The notes: a model not told the origin generated them from the sequence alone. A stretch of DNA of 33,222 nucleotides from JBFWMG01 sp050251715 (GCA_050251715.1 JBFWMG010000036.1:1-33222); one strand, 5' to 3'; positions 1 to 8,057 are shown, numbered from the stretch's first letter. Made by a program: numbers and translations.

Positions 1-127
1 CAGCCAGCAGTTTTTGGGGAAAGAGATAGGAGAGAGGATGGGGGTCCGGGGGAAGGAGAGAGGAAAGGGAAAACCCCTTTTTATGCTTGGAAAAAGGGGT
101 TTTCCCTTTCCTCTCTCCTTCCCCCGG
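1..127. repeat. Palindromic polypurine repeat, copy 1
   Basis: A 47-nt purine-rich head (1-47) is followed by a perfect hairpin: arms 46-82 and 91-127 (37 bp) with an 8-nt loop at 83-90. The left arm is almost pure G/A and the right arm almost pure C/T. A second copy lies at 33094-33218; its head matches 45 of 47 bases and its stem differs only by paired changes. The element may be cut at its left edge by the window start. It looks like a dispersed intergenic repeat. It could act as an RNA hairpin or factor-independent barrier, but it lacks a U-tract after the stem, so a terminator role is only a guess. Confidence 0.85.
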
Positions 128-161
128 CGCTTTGCGGCAATCTGGAACACGGCTATGCTCT

Positions 162-1196
162 TCAAGGGCGCGCCTCAAGGGTGTCCCAGCCCACACCGGC
201 GATGGCCGTGCCGCAGGCCGGGCACACGCCGGGCGCGCCGCGCAGGGGCGCCACGGAAAATCCCACGCGCTCCACGGCCACGCCGCCGCAGGCCGGGCAC
301 AAGGTATGCTCGCCCGGATGGCCGCGTACGTTGCCCAGGTAGACGTGGCGCAGGCCCGCGTCGCGGCCGATGGTCCAGGCGCGTTCCAGGGTGGCCACGG
401 GTGTGGGCGGCCGGTCGGTGAGGCGGTGCGTGGGGTGGAAGCGCGACACGTGCCACGGCACGTCCGGACCGAGTTCGTCGTGGATGAATCGCGCAATATC
501 GCGCAGTTCCGGGGCGCTGTCGTTGAGGCCGGGGATGACCAGGGTGGTGACCTCCAGCCACCAGCCCAGGCGCACGATATGCTTGAGCGTGGCGAGCACG
601 GGCGCCAGGCGCGCGCCGCAGCGCTGCCTGTAGAAGGCGTCGGTGAACGCCTTGAGGTCGATGTTGGCCGCGTGGATGTATGGCCCCAGCGCATCCAGGC
701 ATTGCGGGCTCTGAAAGCCGTTGGACACCAGGATGTTCTTGAGTCCCTGCGCCACGGCGCGGGTGGCGGTGGCCAGGACCAGTTCGGAGAACACCGTGGG
801 TTCGGAATAGGTATAGGATATGGAGCGCGCGCCCAACCGTTTCGCCCCGGCCACGATGTCCTCGGGCGTGGCGTGCTGGCCCTGCACGGGGCGTCCCTCG
901 CGCGGGGGCTGGGACAGGGAAAAATTCTGGCAAAAGGAGCAGGACAGGTTGCATCCCATGGTGCCCAGCGAGAACGTGACGGTGCCGGGCAGGAAATGGA
1001 ACAGCGGTTTTTTTTCCACCGGGTCCAGGTTGAGCGCGGCCACGCGGTCGAAGACCAGGGTGTGCAACGCGCCGTCCTGGTTGACGCGCACCCCGCACCG
1101 TCCGGTGGCGCCGGGCTGGATGCGGCAATAGTGGCTGCACAGGCGGCATTGGGTCACGCCGTTGGCCAGGGGTTTCCAGAGCATAGCCAGATGCAT
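162..1196 (-). CDS. amrS: AmmeMemoRadiSam system radical SAM enzyme
   Basis: Radical SAM protein of the AmrS type, usually found with the AmrA/AmrB partners; its substrate is not firmly known. The product begins MHLAMLWKPL and has an N-terminal cysteine set (about C17, C20, C24, C34) typical of the family. The radical SAM cluster motif CNLSCSFC supplies C82, C86 and C89. The C-terminus adds a zinc-ribbon-like pair of CPAC motifs, an extension beyond the core enzyme. The ATG at 1196 is chosen because family members start close to the first cysteines; an in-frame GTG at 1223 is the alternative. It follows the secreted protein at 1239-1631 on the same strand, so the two are probably co-transcribed. 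No AmrA or AmrB homologue is visible here. Confidence 0.88.
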   Translation of the reverse strand: MHLAMLWKPLANGVTQCRLCSHYCRIQPGATGRCGVRVNQDGALHTLVFDRVAALNLDPVEKKPLFHFLPGTVTFSLGTMGCNLSCSFCQNFSLSQPPREGRPVQGQHATPEDIVAGAKRLGARSISYTYSEPTVFSELVLATATRAVAQGLKNILVSNGFQSPQCLDALGPYIHAANIDLKAFTDAFYRQRCGARLAPVLATLKHIVRLGWWLEVTTLVIPGLNDSAPELRDIARFIHDELGPDVPWHVSRFHPTHRLTDRPPTPVATLERAWTIGRDAGLRHVYLGNVRGHPGEHTLCPACGGVAVERVGFSVAPLRGAPGVCPACGTAIAGVGWDTLEARP

Positions 1197-1238
1197 GGCG
1201 GCGTTCTCGCGGATGGGTTGCACGCCGGGGCGGGCGCG

Positions 1239-1631
1239 TTACTTGACCTTGATCCGGGGCGAAATCCGCGGCGTGATGACCAGCGGCTGGTCGCCCTCCA
1301 CCCCGTTGCCCTGGGACGTGGCCTTGGGCCGGGAGCGGATCTGGATGATCTGGTCGCCGGTGTCGGGATCTCGTTCCATGACCATGCCCTCGTGCAGGGT
1401 GCCGAACACGTTGTCCCGGGGCTGGGGCGCGGCCTGCTCGGGCGGGGCGGTCCGCAGGGCCGTTTGTCCGTCCTGCGCCGCGCCTGCCGCGCCGTCTTCG
1501 GCGGCCAGGGCGGGGAGGACCGGGGCGAACAGGACGGCGGCCAGGAACAAGGCGGCCAGCCGCGCCGGGGGCAGGGGGCGGCGGTCCGCGTCCGGGGCGT
1601 GTGTGTGGGCTGTCTGGAGCACTGCGGCCAT
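1239..1631 (-). CDS. Small exported hypothetical protein
   Basis: A 130-aa product of no family I recognise. Residues about 22-44 (PPARLAALFLAAVLFAPVLP followed by ALA) form a signal peptide or membrane anchor after a long polar N-terminus, so the mature part should be periplasmic. The rest is low-complexity and proline/charge-rich, ending in a basic PRISPRIKVK tail. A good ribosome site (AGAGGAA, 6 nt before the ATG) supports the start. It is the first gene of a minus-strand pair with amrS and is divergent from purM. Function unknown. Confidence 0.6.
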   Translation of the reverse strand: MAAVLQTAHTHAPDADRRPLPPARLAALFLAAVLFAPVLPALAAEDGAAGAAQDGQTALRTAPPEQAAPQPRDNVFGTLHEGMVMERDPDTGDQIIQIRSRPKATSQGNGVEGDQPLVITPRISPRIKVK

Positions 1632-1650
1632 GGCGGGTTCCTCTTGCGCT

Positions 1651-1715
1651 TGACGGTGGAAACGCCTATGTGAGATGCCTTTCCAAAATGGCTGGCGAAA
1701 CTGTTTCCACCGTCA
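1651..1715. promoter_or_regulatory. 13-bp perfect inverted repeat between divergent genes
   Basis: TGACGGTGGAAAC (1651-1663) and its exact reverse complement GTTTCCACCGTCA (1703-1715) are separated by 39 nt. They sit in the ~115-nt gap between the leftward pair (start 1631) and purM (start 1752). The spacing, near four helical turns, suits two half-sites of an operator acting on one or both genes. An RNA stem is the alternative. No regulator is identified. Confidence 0.5.
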
Positions 1716-1751
1716 GAATAGTAGCGTGAATGCCCGAAAGGAGCAATGTGT

Positions 1752-2825
1752 ATGCCGGATCGTTCCAAAGCCTATGCCGACGCCGGGGTTAATATCCGCG
1801 CAGCGGACACCCTTGTCTCGCGTCTGAAGGCCATTGTCGCCGAAACGTATACGCCGGGCGTGTTGTCCGACATCGGCGGGTTCGGCGGATTGTTCAAGCT
1901 CGACATGGCGGGCATCCAGGAGCCGGTGCTCGTGGCCGGAACCGATGGCGTGGGTACCAAGATCAAGCTGGCCGCCGCCTGGGGCAAGCATGCGGGCGTG
2001 GGCGTGGATCTGGTGGCCATGAGCGTGAACGACGTGCTGGTGCAGGGTGCGAAGCCGCTGTTCTTCCTTGATTATTTTGCCACAGGCGCGCTGGACGTGG
2101 GCGTGGCCGAGGCCGTGGTGGCCTCGGTGGCCAAGGGGTGCAAGCAGGCCGAATGCGCGCTGCTGGGCGGCGAGACCGCCGAGATGCCCTCCATGTACGC
2201 CGAAGGCGACTACGATTTGGCGGGTTTTTGCGTGGGCCTGGCGGACAACGCCCGCATTGTGGACGGCTCGGCCATCCGCAAGGGCGACGTGCTCATCGGA
2301 CTGGCGTCCACGGGCGTGCACTCCAACGGTTTTTCCCTGGTGCGCAAGCTGGTGGATCAGGCGGGCCTGAAGGCCGATGATATCTTTCCGGGCACGACCA
2401 GGAAGGCGTGGGAGGTGCTGCTCGAACCCACGGCCATCTACGTGCGCACCGTGCGCAACCTCATGCGCGATTTCGACATCAAGGGCATGGTGCACATCAC
2501 CGGCGGCGGGTTTTACGACAACATTCCGCGCGTGTTGCCGCACGGCCAGCATCGCGTGGACGCCCGCATCCATTTCGGCTCCTGGGACATGCCGCCGGTT
2601 TTTGACTGGCTGCGCGCCACGGGCGGCCTGACGTGGCCCGAGATGTTGCAGATTTTCAACTGCGGCGTGGGCTATGTGCTCATCGTGTCCGAAAAGATCG
2701 CGGACGACGTGATGCAGCGCTTGTCCGGCCTCAAGCAGAAGGCGTGGCGCATCGGCGAGATCGTGGACGGCGACGAGTCGAGCGCGGACCAGGTCCAGGT
2801 CGTGTTCCCCGGCGAGACCTGCTAG
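1752..2825 (+). CDS. purM: Phosphoribosylformylglycinamidine cyclo-ligase (AIR synthetase)
   Basis: PurM closes the imidazole ring of FGAM using ATP to give AIR, the fifth step of purine synthesis in the cytoplasm. Family motifs are intact: GTDGVGTKIKLA near residue 65, GGETAEMPSMY near 140, GLASTGVHSNGFSLVRK near 180, and HITGGGFYDNIPRVLP near 250. The 357-aa length is normal. The ATG at 1752 is preferred over the in-frame ATG at 1746 because AAAGGAG (1737-1743) lies 8 nt before it and only 2 nt before the upstream one. The gene stands alone, with the terminator at 2851-2886 directly after it, so it is not part of a larger pur operon here. Confidence 0.97.
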   Translation: MPDRSKAYADAGVNIRAADTLVSRLKAIVAETYTPGVLSDIGGFGGLFKLDMAGIQEPVLVAGTDGVGTKIKLAAAWGKHAGVGVDLVAMSVNDVLVQGAKPLFFLDYFATGALDVGVAEAVVASVAKGCKQAECALLGGETAEMPSMYAEGDYDLAGFCVGLADNARIVDGSAIRKGDVLIGLASTGVHSNGFSLVRKLVDQAGLKADDIFPGTTRKAWEVLLEPTAIYVRTVRNLMRDFDIKGMVHITGGGFYDNIPRVLPHGQHRVDARIHFGSWDMPPVFDWLRATGGLTWPEMLQIFNCGVGYVLIVSEKIADDVMQRLSGLKQKAWRIGEIVDGDESSADQVQVVFPGETC

Positions 2826-2850
2826 CCCGCCCGGCATCCCAGAATATGAC

Positions 2851-2886
2851 AAAGCCCCTGGTCCTCGCGGACCAGGGGCTTTTTTG
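2851..2886 (+). terminator. Rho-independent terminator of purM
   Basis: AAAGCCCCTGGTCC (2851-2864), loop TCGC and GGACCAGGGGCTTT (2869-2882) form a perfect 14-bp stem that runs into a T-tract (2880-2885). It lies 26 nt after the purM stop. The A-run on the left arm may also let it stop leftward transcripts coming from the methyltransferase at 3055-3801. Confidence 0.93.
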
Positions 2887-3054
2887 TTTTTGGGGCTGTA
2901 CGCGATGCGTGCTTTATACGGCCCCCACAGCCGCAACGGTTCGGGTTGCCGCCCGGGTGTTCCGTCATCACACAGGAACGCACGCTGTACGGGCCACGGG
3001 GGGGGCTCCACCGCCCCGGCCGGGGCGATCCGCCGCATATCCCGGCGGCCCACG

Positions 3055-3801
3055 TCACCGCGCCATCAGCGCGAATACGCCCCATCCCAGGTATTCACGC
3101 GTGTACGCGGCATAGCGTTTGGGTTCCAACGTCAGGTTGGCCCTGACCTCTTTCGCGAAATCGTCGCCAGGATTCGCTTCGAGCCAGCGGCGCATGGTGA
3201 GCCACTTGGCCGCTTCGTACCTGTCCCAGCCTTCCTGGTCTGCCAGAACCATTTCCACCACGTCGTAGCCGAGGTCGTCGAAGGACGCGAGAAGTTCCGG
3301 AAGCATGAGAAAGTCGGCAATGGACGTGGCCAGGCAGCCCTTGGCAACGTCTTCCGTCGATGGCAACCGCAGCCAGTAGGGCTCGCCGATGAGGATGATG
3401 CCTCCGGAACGGAGACTCTTCGCCAGCAGCTCGATGGTGCCGACGACGCCGCCGCCGATCCACGTGGCGCCGAGGCAGGCAGCCACATCGGCCTTTTCAT
3501 CGGCGACGCAGCCGGCGGCGTCGCCGTGGATGAACGTGACCTGATCGGCGACGCCGAGTTCTTCAGCGCGGCGTTTCGCCTGTTCGGAGAACAACCGGCT
3601 CATGTCGATGCCCACGCCGGTGATGCCGTGATCGCGTGCCCAGGTGCACAGCATCTCGCCCGAACCGCTACCCAGGTCGAGCACGCGCGCCCCCGGTTCC
3701 AGGCGCAACGCCGCGCCGAGCGTGGCGAGCTTTTCCGGTGTGAACGGGTTGTGGATGCGGTGGGCGCTTTCGGTGATGGTGAAGATGCGCGGGATGTCCA
3801 A
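3055..3801 (-). CDS. SAM-dependent methyltransferase, YjhP-like
   Basis: Class I methyltransferase with the glycine-rich SAM-binding motif VLDLGSGSGEML near residue 40, the acidic end of strand 2 at GVGIDMS, and motif FIHGDAA near residue 90. The substrate is unknown. The N-terminus MDIPRIFTITESAHRIHNPF closely recalls E. coli YjhP, recognised from memory. A TTG at 3801 is chosen as start: AAGGAG lies 8 nt upstream, whereas the in-frame GTG at 3810 directly abuts it, and the TTG gives 248 aa, about the YjhP length. It lies alone between the purM terminator and a radical SAM gene, in the same direction as the latter. A transferred gene is plausible but not shown. Confidence 0.85.
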   Translation of the reverse strand: MDIPRIFTITESAHRIHNPFTPEKLATLGAALRLEPGARVLDLGSGSGEMLCTWARDHGITGVGIDMSRLFSEQAKRRAEELGVADQVTFIHGDAAGCVADEKADVAACLGATWIGGGVVGTIELLAKSLRSGGIILIGEPYWLRLPSTEDVAKGCLATSIADFLMLPELLASFDDLGYDVVEMVLADQEGWDRYEAAKWLTMRRWLEANPGDDFAKEVRANLTLEPKRYAAYTREYLGWGVFALMAR

Positions 3802-3870
3802 TGCACACACTCCTTATGCATGGATCGGCGTATTGGCCAATCCGGTAGTCCTTCTTGTTTGTGGGAACCG

Positions 3871-5172
3871 TCAGTTCGCTTCGCCCAGATACGGATTGAA
3901 ATACCCGAACGCCAGCCAGGGGCAGTCCTTGCGCAGCCGCTTGCGGAAGTTGACCAGGCCCATGCAGGGGTCGGGCTCCGTGCCCAGGGTCTTTTCCACC
4001 AGATCCAGATACAGTTCCGGGTCCAGGTTCAGGTTGCGCAGCTGGATGAAATCGACCTTGTGCGTGGTGACCAGACGCGCCAGCGCCTCATATTCGCGCT
4101 CGGTATCGTTCACGCCCGGAAAGAAGAGGTAGTTGAGCGACACGAACATGCCCGCCGCCTTGGCCGCCGCGATGCTCGCCTCCACGTCGGCCAGCCCGTC
4201 GTAGCCCTTGGGGCGGTAGTAGGCCTCGTACAGGGCGGCCCGGGCGCTGTTCAGGCTGACGCGCATGGAATCGAGTCCCGCCTCGGCCAGCATGGGGATG
4301 TGTTGGGGCAGGCTCGCATTGGTGTTCATGTTCACCGTGGCCGTGCGGCGCGGCGCGCCCTCGGGGTGGGCGCGGTATTGGCGGATCGCCTCGGCGATGG
4401 TCGCGGCCTCGGTCATGGGGTCGCCCTCGCACCCCTGGCCGAACGAGAACACGGGTTTCTTTTCGCTGCGGCCATGGCGTACCATGATCTGCACGATTTC
4501 CTCGGGCGTGGGCGTGAAGGCGATGCGGTTCTGGGTGGCGGGAAAGCCCGCGTCCTCGGGTTGCTGCGAGATGCAGCCCAGGCAGCGGGCGTTGCAGGTG
4601 CGCGCCGTGGGCAGCGGCGCCTCGAACCGGCCCAGGGCCAGGTTGCGCGCCGCCGGGCAGCAGGAGGTGAGCGCGCATCCGGCCAGGTGCTCGACCAGCC
4701 GGTTGTTGGGGAATTCCTTGAGCCAGCGCCGCGCCCCGTCCTTGATGCGCGCGTCCGGGATGTGGGTGAACACCTGCCGCTTGTCCGTATCCACCTGTTT
4801 GGCCGCGACCCAGAACTTGCCGTTGGCGTAGCCCACCGCGCCGTAGGCGAAAAGCGGCAGGGTGGGCACGTCGCCATCATCGGAGTGGTAGGCGGCCACG
4901 CCGGTCAGGGTATAGCCGGGGCACACAAAGGCGGCCACGGCGGTCTCGTCCATCACCTCCACCTCGCCGGTTTCCGGGTCAAGGCCCATGGCGCGGCGGC
5001 CCGGCAGCAGGAAGATGCGGCTTTCCTCGGGCAGGGGGATGATGTCGTCGGGCCGGGGCAGGCCGAATTGGCGACCCTGGCGGGAGAGCATGAGCAGGTC
5101 CGGATGGTCGAATATCTGTCCCTGGGCATCGGCAACCAGGAGGTGGGGACGCGGCTTGGTGTTGCTGGCCAT
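3871..5172 (-). CDS. Radical SAM protein of unknown substrate
   Basis: A 433-aa protein whose cluster motif CNARCLGC (C193, C197, C200) sits unusually far from the N-terminus. It is followed by a recognisable partial TIM barrel: GQGCEGDPM near 248, NTNAS near 280, a DSMRVSLNSA strand near 302, and LNYLFFPGVND near 348. The first ~165 residues form a separate domain without a family name I can give. It is joined to the barrel by a cysteine cluster (C166, C171, C172) that could bind another metal site. The start is ATG 5172; an upstream in-frame TTG at 5178 is less likely. No substrate peptide or partner enzyme is adjacent, so function is open. Confidence 0.85.
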   Translation of the reverse strand: MASNTKPRPHLLVADAQGQIFDHPDLLMLSRQGRQFGLPRPDDIIPLPEESRIFLLPGRRAMGLDPETGEVEVMDETAVAAFVCPGYTLTGVAAYHSDDGDVPTLPLFAYGAVGYANGKFWVAAKQVDTDKRQVFTHIPDARIKDGARRWLKEFPNNRLVEHLAGCALTSCCPAARNLALGRFEAPLPTARTCNARCLGCISQQPEDAGFPATQNRIAFTPTPEEIVQIMVRHGRSEKKPVFSFGQGCEGDPMTEAATIAEAIRQYRAHPEGAPRRTATVNMNTNASLPQHIPMLAEAGLDSMRVSLNSARAALYEAYYRPKGYDGLADVEASIAAAKAAGMFVSLNYLFFPGVNDTEREYEALARLVTTHKVDFIQLRNLNLDPELYLDLVEKTLGTEPDPCMGLVNFRKRLRKDCPWLAFGYFNPYLGEAN

Positions 5173-5370
5173 TTGCAATTTTTCCCGTCTTGTATAGAGT
5201 TCACGCGGGGAAGATTCCCCGCCTGTGGGTATGTGACGTCGTTCTGGGCGGCAGCGCCGCGCGGGCGCGTCGTTCGCGAGTCATACTGGAACCGCGCCTT
5301 GCGGGCAACCGTGGCCAAAAGGGCGTGGTGCCTGGGGGCGGGAGTTCACGACGTCGGGAAGTGAAGAGGA

Positions 5371-5799
5371 ATGGCTATGAATGAATTTGTGTTGTCCGGC
5401 AATGCCCCGGTCATGATTTTCATTTTTCTGAGTTTTTGTCTGCTGGTGCTCATGTTCTTCCTGTTCTGGCGCAGCGTGGACGAACTGAAAAAGTCCCTTG
5501 TCCAGGGCCGGCAGGACATGGAGGACACCGTGGGCGGCGTGCGGCAACAGCTTGAGGATCTCATCCGCGTGCAATTCGAGATACTCAGCACCTTGCGCGC
5601 GCAGGGGCGGGATGTCGCGCCTGGCGCGCCGCGCGGCCCCGTGACGGGCTCCAGAAAACCGGCCGCGCCAGCGCAGGCCAAGGGCGCGGAGCCTTTTGCC
5701 GCCCCGGCCAAGGCCTCTGCCCCCGCCAAGGGCGGGCATGCCGCCTCCGGCAACGGTCACCCCATCTCCAACATCACGGATTACATTGTCGAGGAATAG
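5371..5799 (+). CDS. Single-pass membrane protein with coiled coil
   Basis: A 142-aa product of unknown function. Residues about 14-34 (VMIFIFLSFCLLVLMFFLFW) form one strong transmembrane helix. A charged helical stretch follows (about 37-75, ELKKSLVQGRQDMEDTVGGV onward) that should be a cytoplasmic coiled coil. The remainder is Ala/Pro/Lys-rich linker ending in an ISNITDYIVEE tail. GAAGAGGA precedes the ATG. It is divergent from the radical SAM gene at 3871-5172. The layout resembles small scaffold proteins, but no homologue is recognised. Confidence 0.72.
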   Translation: MAMNEFVLSGNAPVMIFIFLSFCLLVLMFFLFWRSVDELKKSLVQGRQDMEDTVGGVRQQLEDLIRVQFEILSTLRAQGRDVAPGAPRGPVTGSRKPAAPAQAKGAEPFAAPAKASAPAKGGHAASGNGHPISNITDYIVEE

Positions 5800-5923
5800 G
5801 CCTCCCTTCCTTGCGTCCTTGTTCGGGTGGCTGTCCTAATGGGCGGCCACCCTTGCCGTTTATGGCGGGTGTGTGGTAGAATCAAGGTGGAGTTGGTTCC
5901 CTGTGGTCGATAAAGGAGGCACC

Positions 5924-6088
5924 ATGGCCACCGTGCGCGATACCAACATTGCGGAGGAACGCCGTGAGGGCAACGACCGTCGGCAGCAAGAGCGGCGGGT
6001 AGCCAGCGACCGGCGGGGCGACCAGCGGCTGGGCAGCATGGACAGGCGGCGCAGGCAGCGCCGTGCCAGGCCCGACAGGCGTTCCTGA
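5924..6088 (+). CDS. Small arginine-rich protein (54 aa)
   Basis: A 54-aa highly basic protein with repeated RR pairs (ERREGNDRRQQERRVASDRR and further pairs to the end). The ATG at 5924 follows a near-consensus AAAGGAGG with 5 nt spacing, much better than any upstream start, so translation is likely. It may bind nucleic acid or an acidic partner; that is inference from charge alone. It lies between the coiled-coil membrane protein and the receiver-TPR protein. Confidence 0.6.
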   Translation: MATVRDTNIAEERREGNDRRQQERRVASDRRGDQRLGSMDRRRRQRRARPDRRS

Positions 6089-6164
6089 TTCACAGTAGCC
6101 CCCCATTGCGGAGGCGGCAGGCCGGACCCGCTCCCTTGTGGCGCGGGCGAGGGGAAGAGTGCGC

Positions 6165-6188
6165 AACGACCCGCCCCTGCGGGTCGTT
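6165..6188. terminator. Perfect hairpin, possible terminator
   Basis: AACGACCCGC (6165-6174), loop CCCT and GCGGGTCGTT (6179-6188) form a perfect 10-bp stem 77 nt after the small arginine-rich gene. Only TTA follows the stem, so termination would be weak. It could instead be a leader structure of the gene starting at 6312. Confidence 0.45.
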
Positions 6189-6311
6189 ATGGTGTGTAGC
6201 TCCGGGCAGGGGTAGTGCTCTGGCGAAATAAGCCGATAGCAGCTAGCATAAGGCACGAGGGGCGTGTGGACGGGATGTCCACGAATCCTTGCCCCGCCAG
6301 GCGGAACCACC

Positions 6312-7667
6312 GTGGTCAAGCAAAACGAGGCAGCCCTTCGGCGGCAGAACGAGCGCACCATCTTCACCTTTGTGAAGACCAAGGGGGGCGTGTTTGTCGC
6401 CGTCACCGAGGATGGGGTTTTTCTGCGCGTGTTGCGCAGCACGGTGTATCGCCATTTGTCCTTGCAGGGTGACCATATCGTCCATCTGGCCCAGGAACGC
6501 ACCATGTTGTCCTCGTTGGCGGCCATGCGCGAGCAGGGCGTGCCCATGGTGGTCTATGTGGACCGCATCTTTCGGGGCAAGAAGACGTATGCCTTCATCA
6601 AGAAAGCCAAGGAAATTGGGGGAGACCTCAAGATCGTGGTGCTCACCGGGCCCGCCGGACCCGAGTCGCTCATCATGTGCTACGAAATGGGCGCGGACAA
6701 CCTCATCTTCAAGCCCGTGTCCGTGAACACCCTCATCGCCAAGACGGCTGTTACGCTGCAACCACCCGGCAAGGCCGAGCAACTTCTGGAGGCCGGCACC
6801 ACGCTGTTGTCGGAGGGGGATGCCGTCAGGGCGCAGGGACTTGCCCGCTATCTGCTGGAACTCAATCCCCGGAGCGCGGCGGCCTATGTGCTGTTGGGCG
6901 ATTCCCTGCATCTGCAGGGGCAGCGCGATGCGGCGCTGGAGGCGTACCAGCTCGCGTCCGAACATGCGCGGATGTACCTCAAGCCGCTCAAGCGCCTGGC
7001 CGAACTGTACAGCGAGGAGGGAGACAACGCCACTGGCCTGTCATATCTGGAAAAATTGGACGCCATCAATCCCTACAACATGGACCGCAAGGTGGATATG
7101 GGCGACCTGAACGTGAAACTGGGCAACGAGAAGGAGGCTGAAAGCCTGTTTGAGGCGGCGGTGCGGGGTGCTTCCGACGAGATGCTCAACTATGCCGAGG
7201 AGATTTCGCGGCGTATTGCCGATGTGTACAGCGAGTACGATCCCGCCCGCGCCGAGCGCTACTACCGCCGCACGCTGGAATCGCGCAGCACGCGCCTGAG
7301 CATCGAGGACATCGCCATTTTCAACCAGCTCGGCCTCACCTTGCGGCGGCAGGGCAAGTGGAAGGAGGCGGTGGTGGAATACAAAAAGGCCATGAAGATT
7401 GCGCCCAAGGATGAAAACCTGGCCTACAACGCGGCCATGGCCTATGCCGAGGGCGGCAGGTTTTTCGAGGCCTCCGAGTGCATCCACGCGGCCCTGGAGC
7501 TGAACCCCGAGTTCCACCGCCATGAAGCGGGCGTGGCGTACAACATCGCGGTTATTTTCGCCAAGCTCGACGATCCGCGCACGGCGCACCGCTTTCTTGA
7601 CGTGGCGCTGCAACTCGATCCGGACTTTGCCAAGGCGCGCGAACTGCTCCAGTCCCTTGCCGCGTGA
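6312..7667 (+). CDS. Receiver-like domain fused to TPR repeats
   Basis: A 451-aa protein. Residues about 20-150 resemble a response-regulator receiver with the phospho-acceptor position in VVYVDRIF (D84), the switch Thr in VVLTGPAG (T112) and the invariant Lys in LIFKPVS (K134). The N-terminal acidic pair is less clear (VAVTEDG). From about 155 to the end are TPR-type helical pairs, ending in NLAYNAAMAYAEGGRFFEA and DDPRTAHRFLDVALQLDPDF. No DNA-binding or enzymatic output domain is present, so output is likely by protein contact. GTG 6312 with AGGCGG upstream is chosen; GTG 6264 is the alternative. A similar fold combination in this neighbourhood suggests a link to pilus control, which is inference. 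Confidence 0.82.
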   Translation: MVKQNEAALRRQNERTIFTFVKTKGGVFVAVTEDGVFLRVLRSTVYRHLSLQGDHIVHLAQERTMLSSLAAMREQGVPMVVYVDRIFRGKKTYAFIKKAKEIGGDLKIVVLTGPAGPESLIMCYEMGADNLIFKPVSVNTLIAKTAVTLQPPGKAEQLLEAGTTLLSEGDAVRAQGLARYLLELNPRSAAAYVLLGDSLHLQGQRDAALEAYQLASEHARMYLKPLKRLAELYSEEGDNATGLSYLEKLDAINPYNMDRKVDMGDLNVKLGNEKEAESLFEAAVRGASDEMLNYAEEISRRIADVYSEYDPARAERYYRRTLESRSTRLSIEDIAIFNQLGLTLRRQGKWKEAVVEYKKAMKIAPKDENLAYNAAMAYAEGGRFFEASECIHAALELNPEFHRHEAGVAYNIAVIFAKLDDPRTAHRFLDVALQLDPDFAKARELLQSLAA

Positions 7668-8057
7668 GGGGGCGTCCCCCCCGGCCCGCCACGGACCGTG
7701 CGGGCGTCACCGCGACGGGGGCGGCATGACGCAGCCAGCCTCGTTCCACCACGGACCGCGCGTGCCTTCCTGGCCACCGCCGCGCGTTCTTCTCCTGGCC
7801 GGGGCCGCCTGCCCGTTTACCCCCCCCCGAGGCCGTCCCGCCCGTTCAACCCCGCCGCCGTCACCGCCCGTTCAACCCCGAGGCCGTCACCGTTCGTTTG
7901 ACCCCGAGGCCGCGAGCCGCCCGTGCCTTCCAATGCCCTTACGCGCCTCGCCCGTGCCCCTGCACATTTCCCCAGGCCGCATACTCCACGAGCCGCCCGC
8001 ACTACCCCTGGCCGCCCGCACTACCCCTGGCCGCACGCCCCACGAGCCGCCCCTTGG
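7668..8057. repeat. Gene-free C-rich stretch with short tandem repeats
   Basis: This ~390-nt gap contains two tandem repeats. At 7807-7909 there are four degenerate ~26-nt units close to CCGTCACCGCCCGTTCAACC plus CCGAGG. At 7993-8030 a 19-nt unit, CCGCCCGCACTACCCCTGG, is exactly duplicated. CCACGAGCCGCCC also occurs on both sides (7987 and 8040). The plus strand is strongly C-rich. No convincing gene or terminator is seen; the repeats look like slippage products. Confidence 0.7.

Noticed and set aside
87..1673. Long plus-strand open frame (528 aa) over amrS
   Set aside because: It is antisense to amrS, which has the full radical SAM motif set and correct codon bias; the frame product is Gly/Arg/His-rich without family motifs.
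7807..8030. Possible CRISPR array in the tandem repeats
   Set aside because: Units are directly adjacent with no unique spacers, and the repeats are degenerate; no cas gene is nearby.
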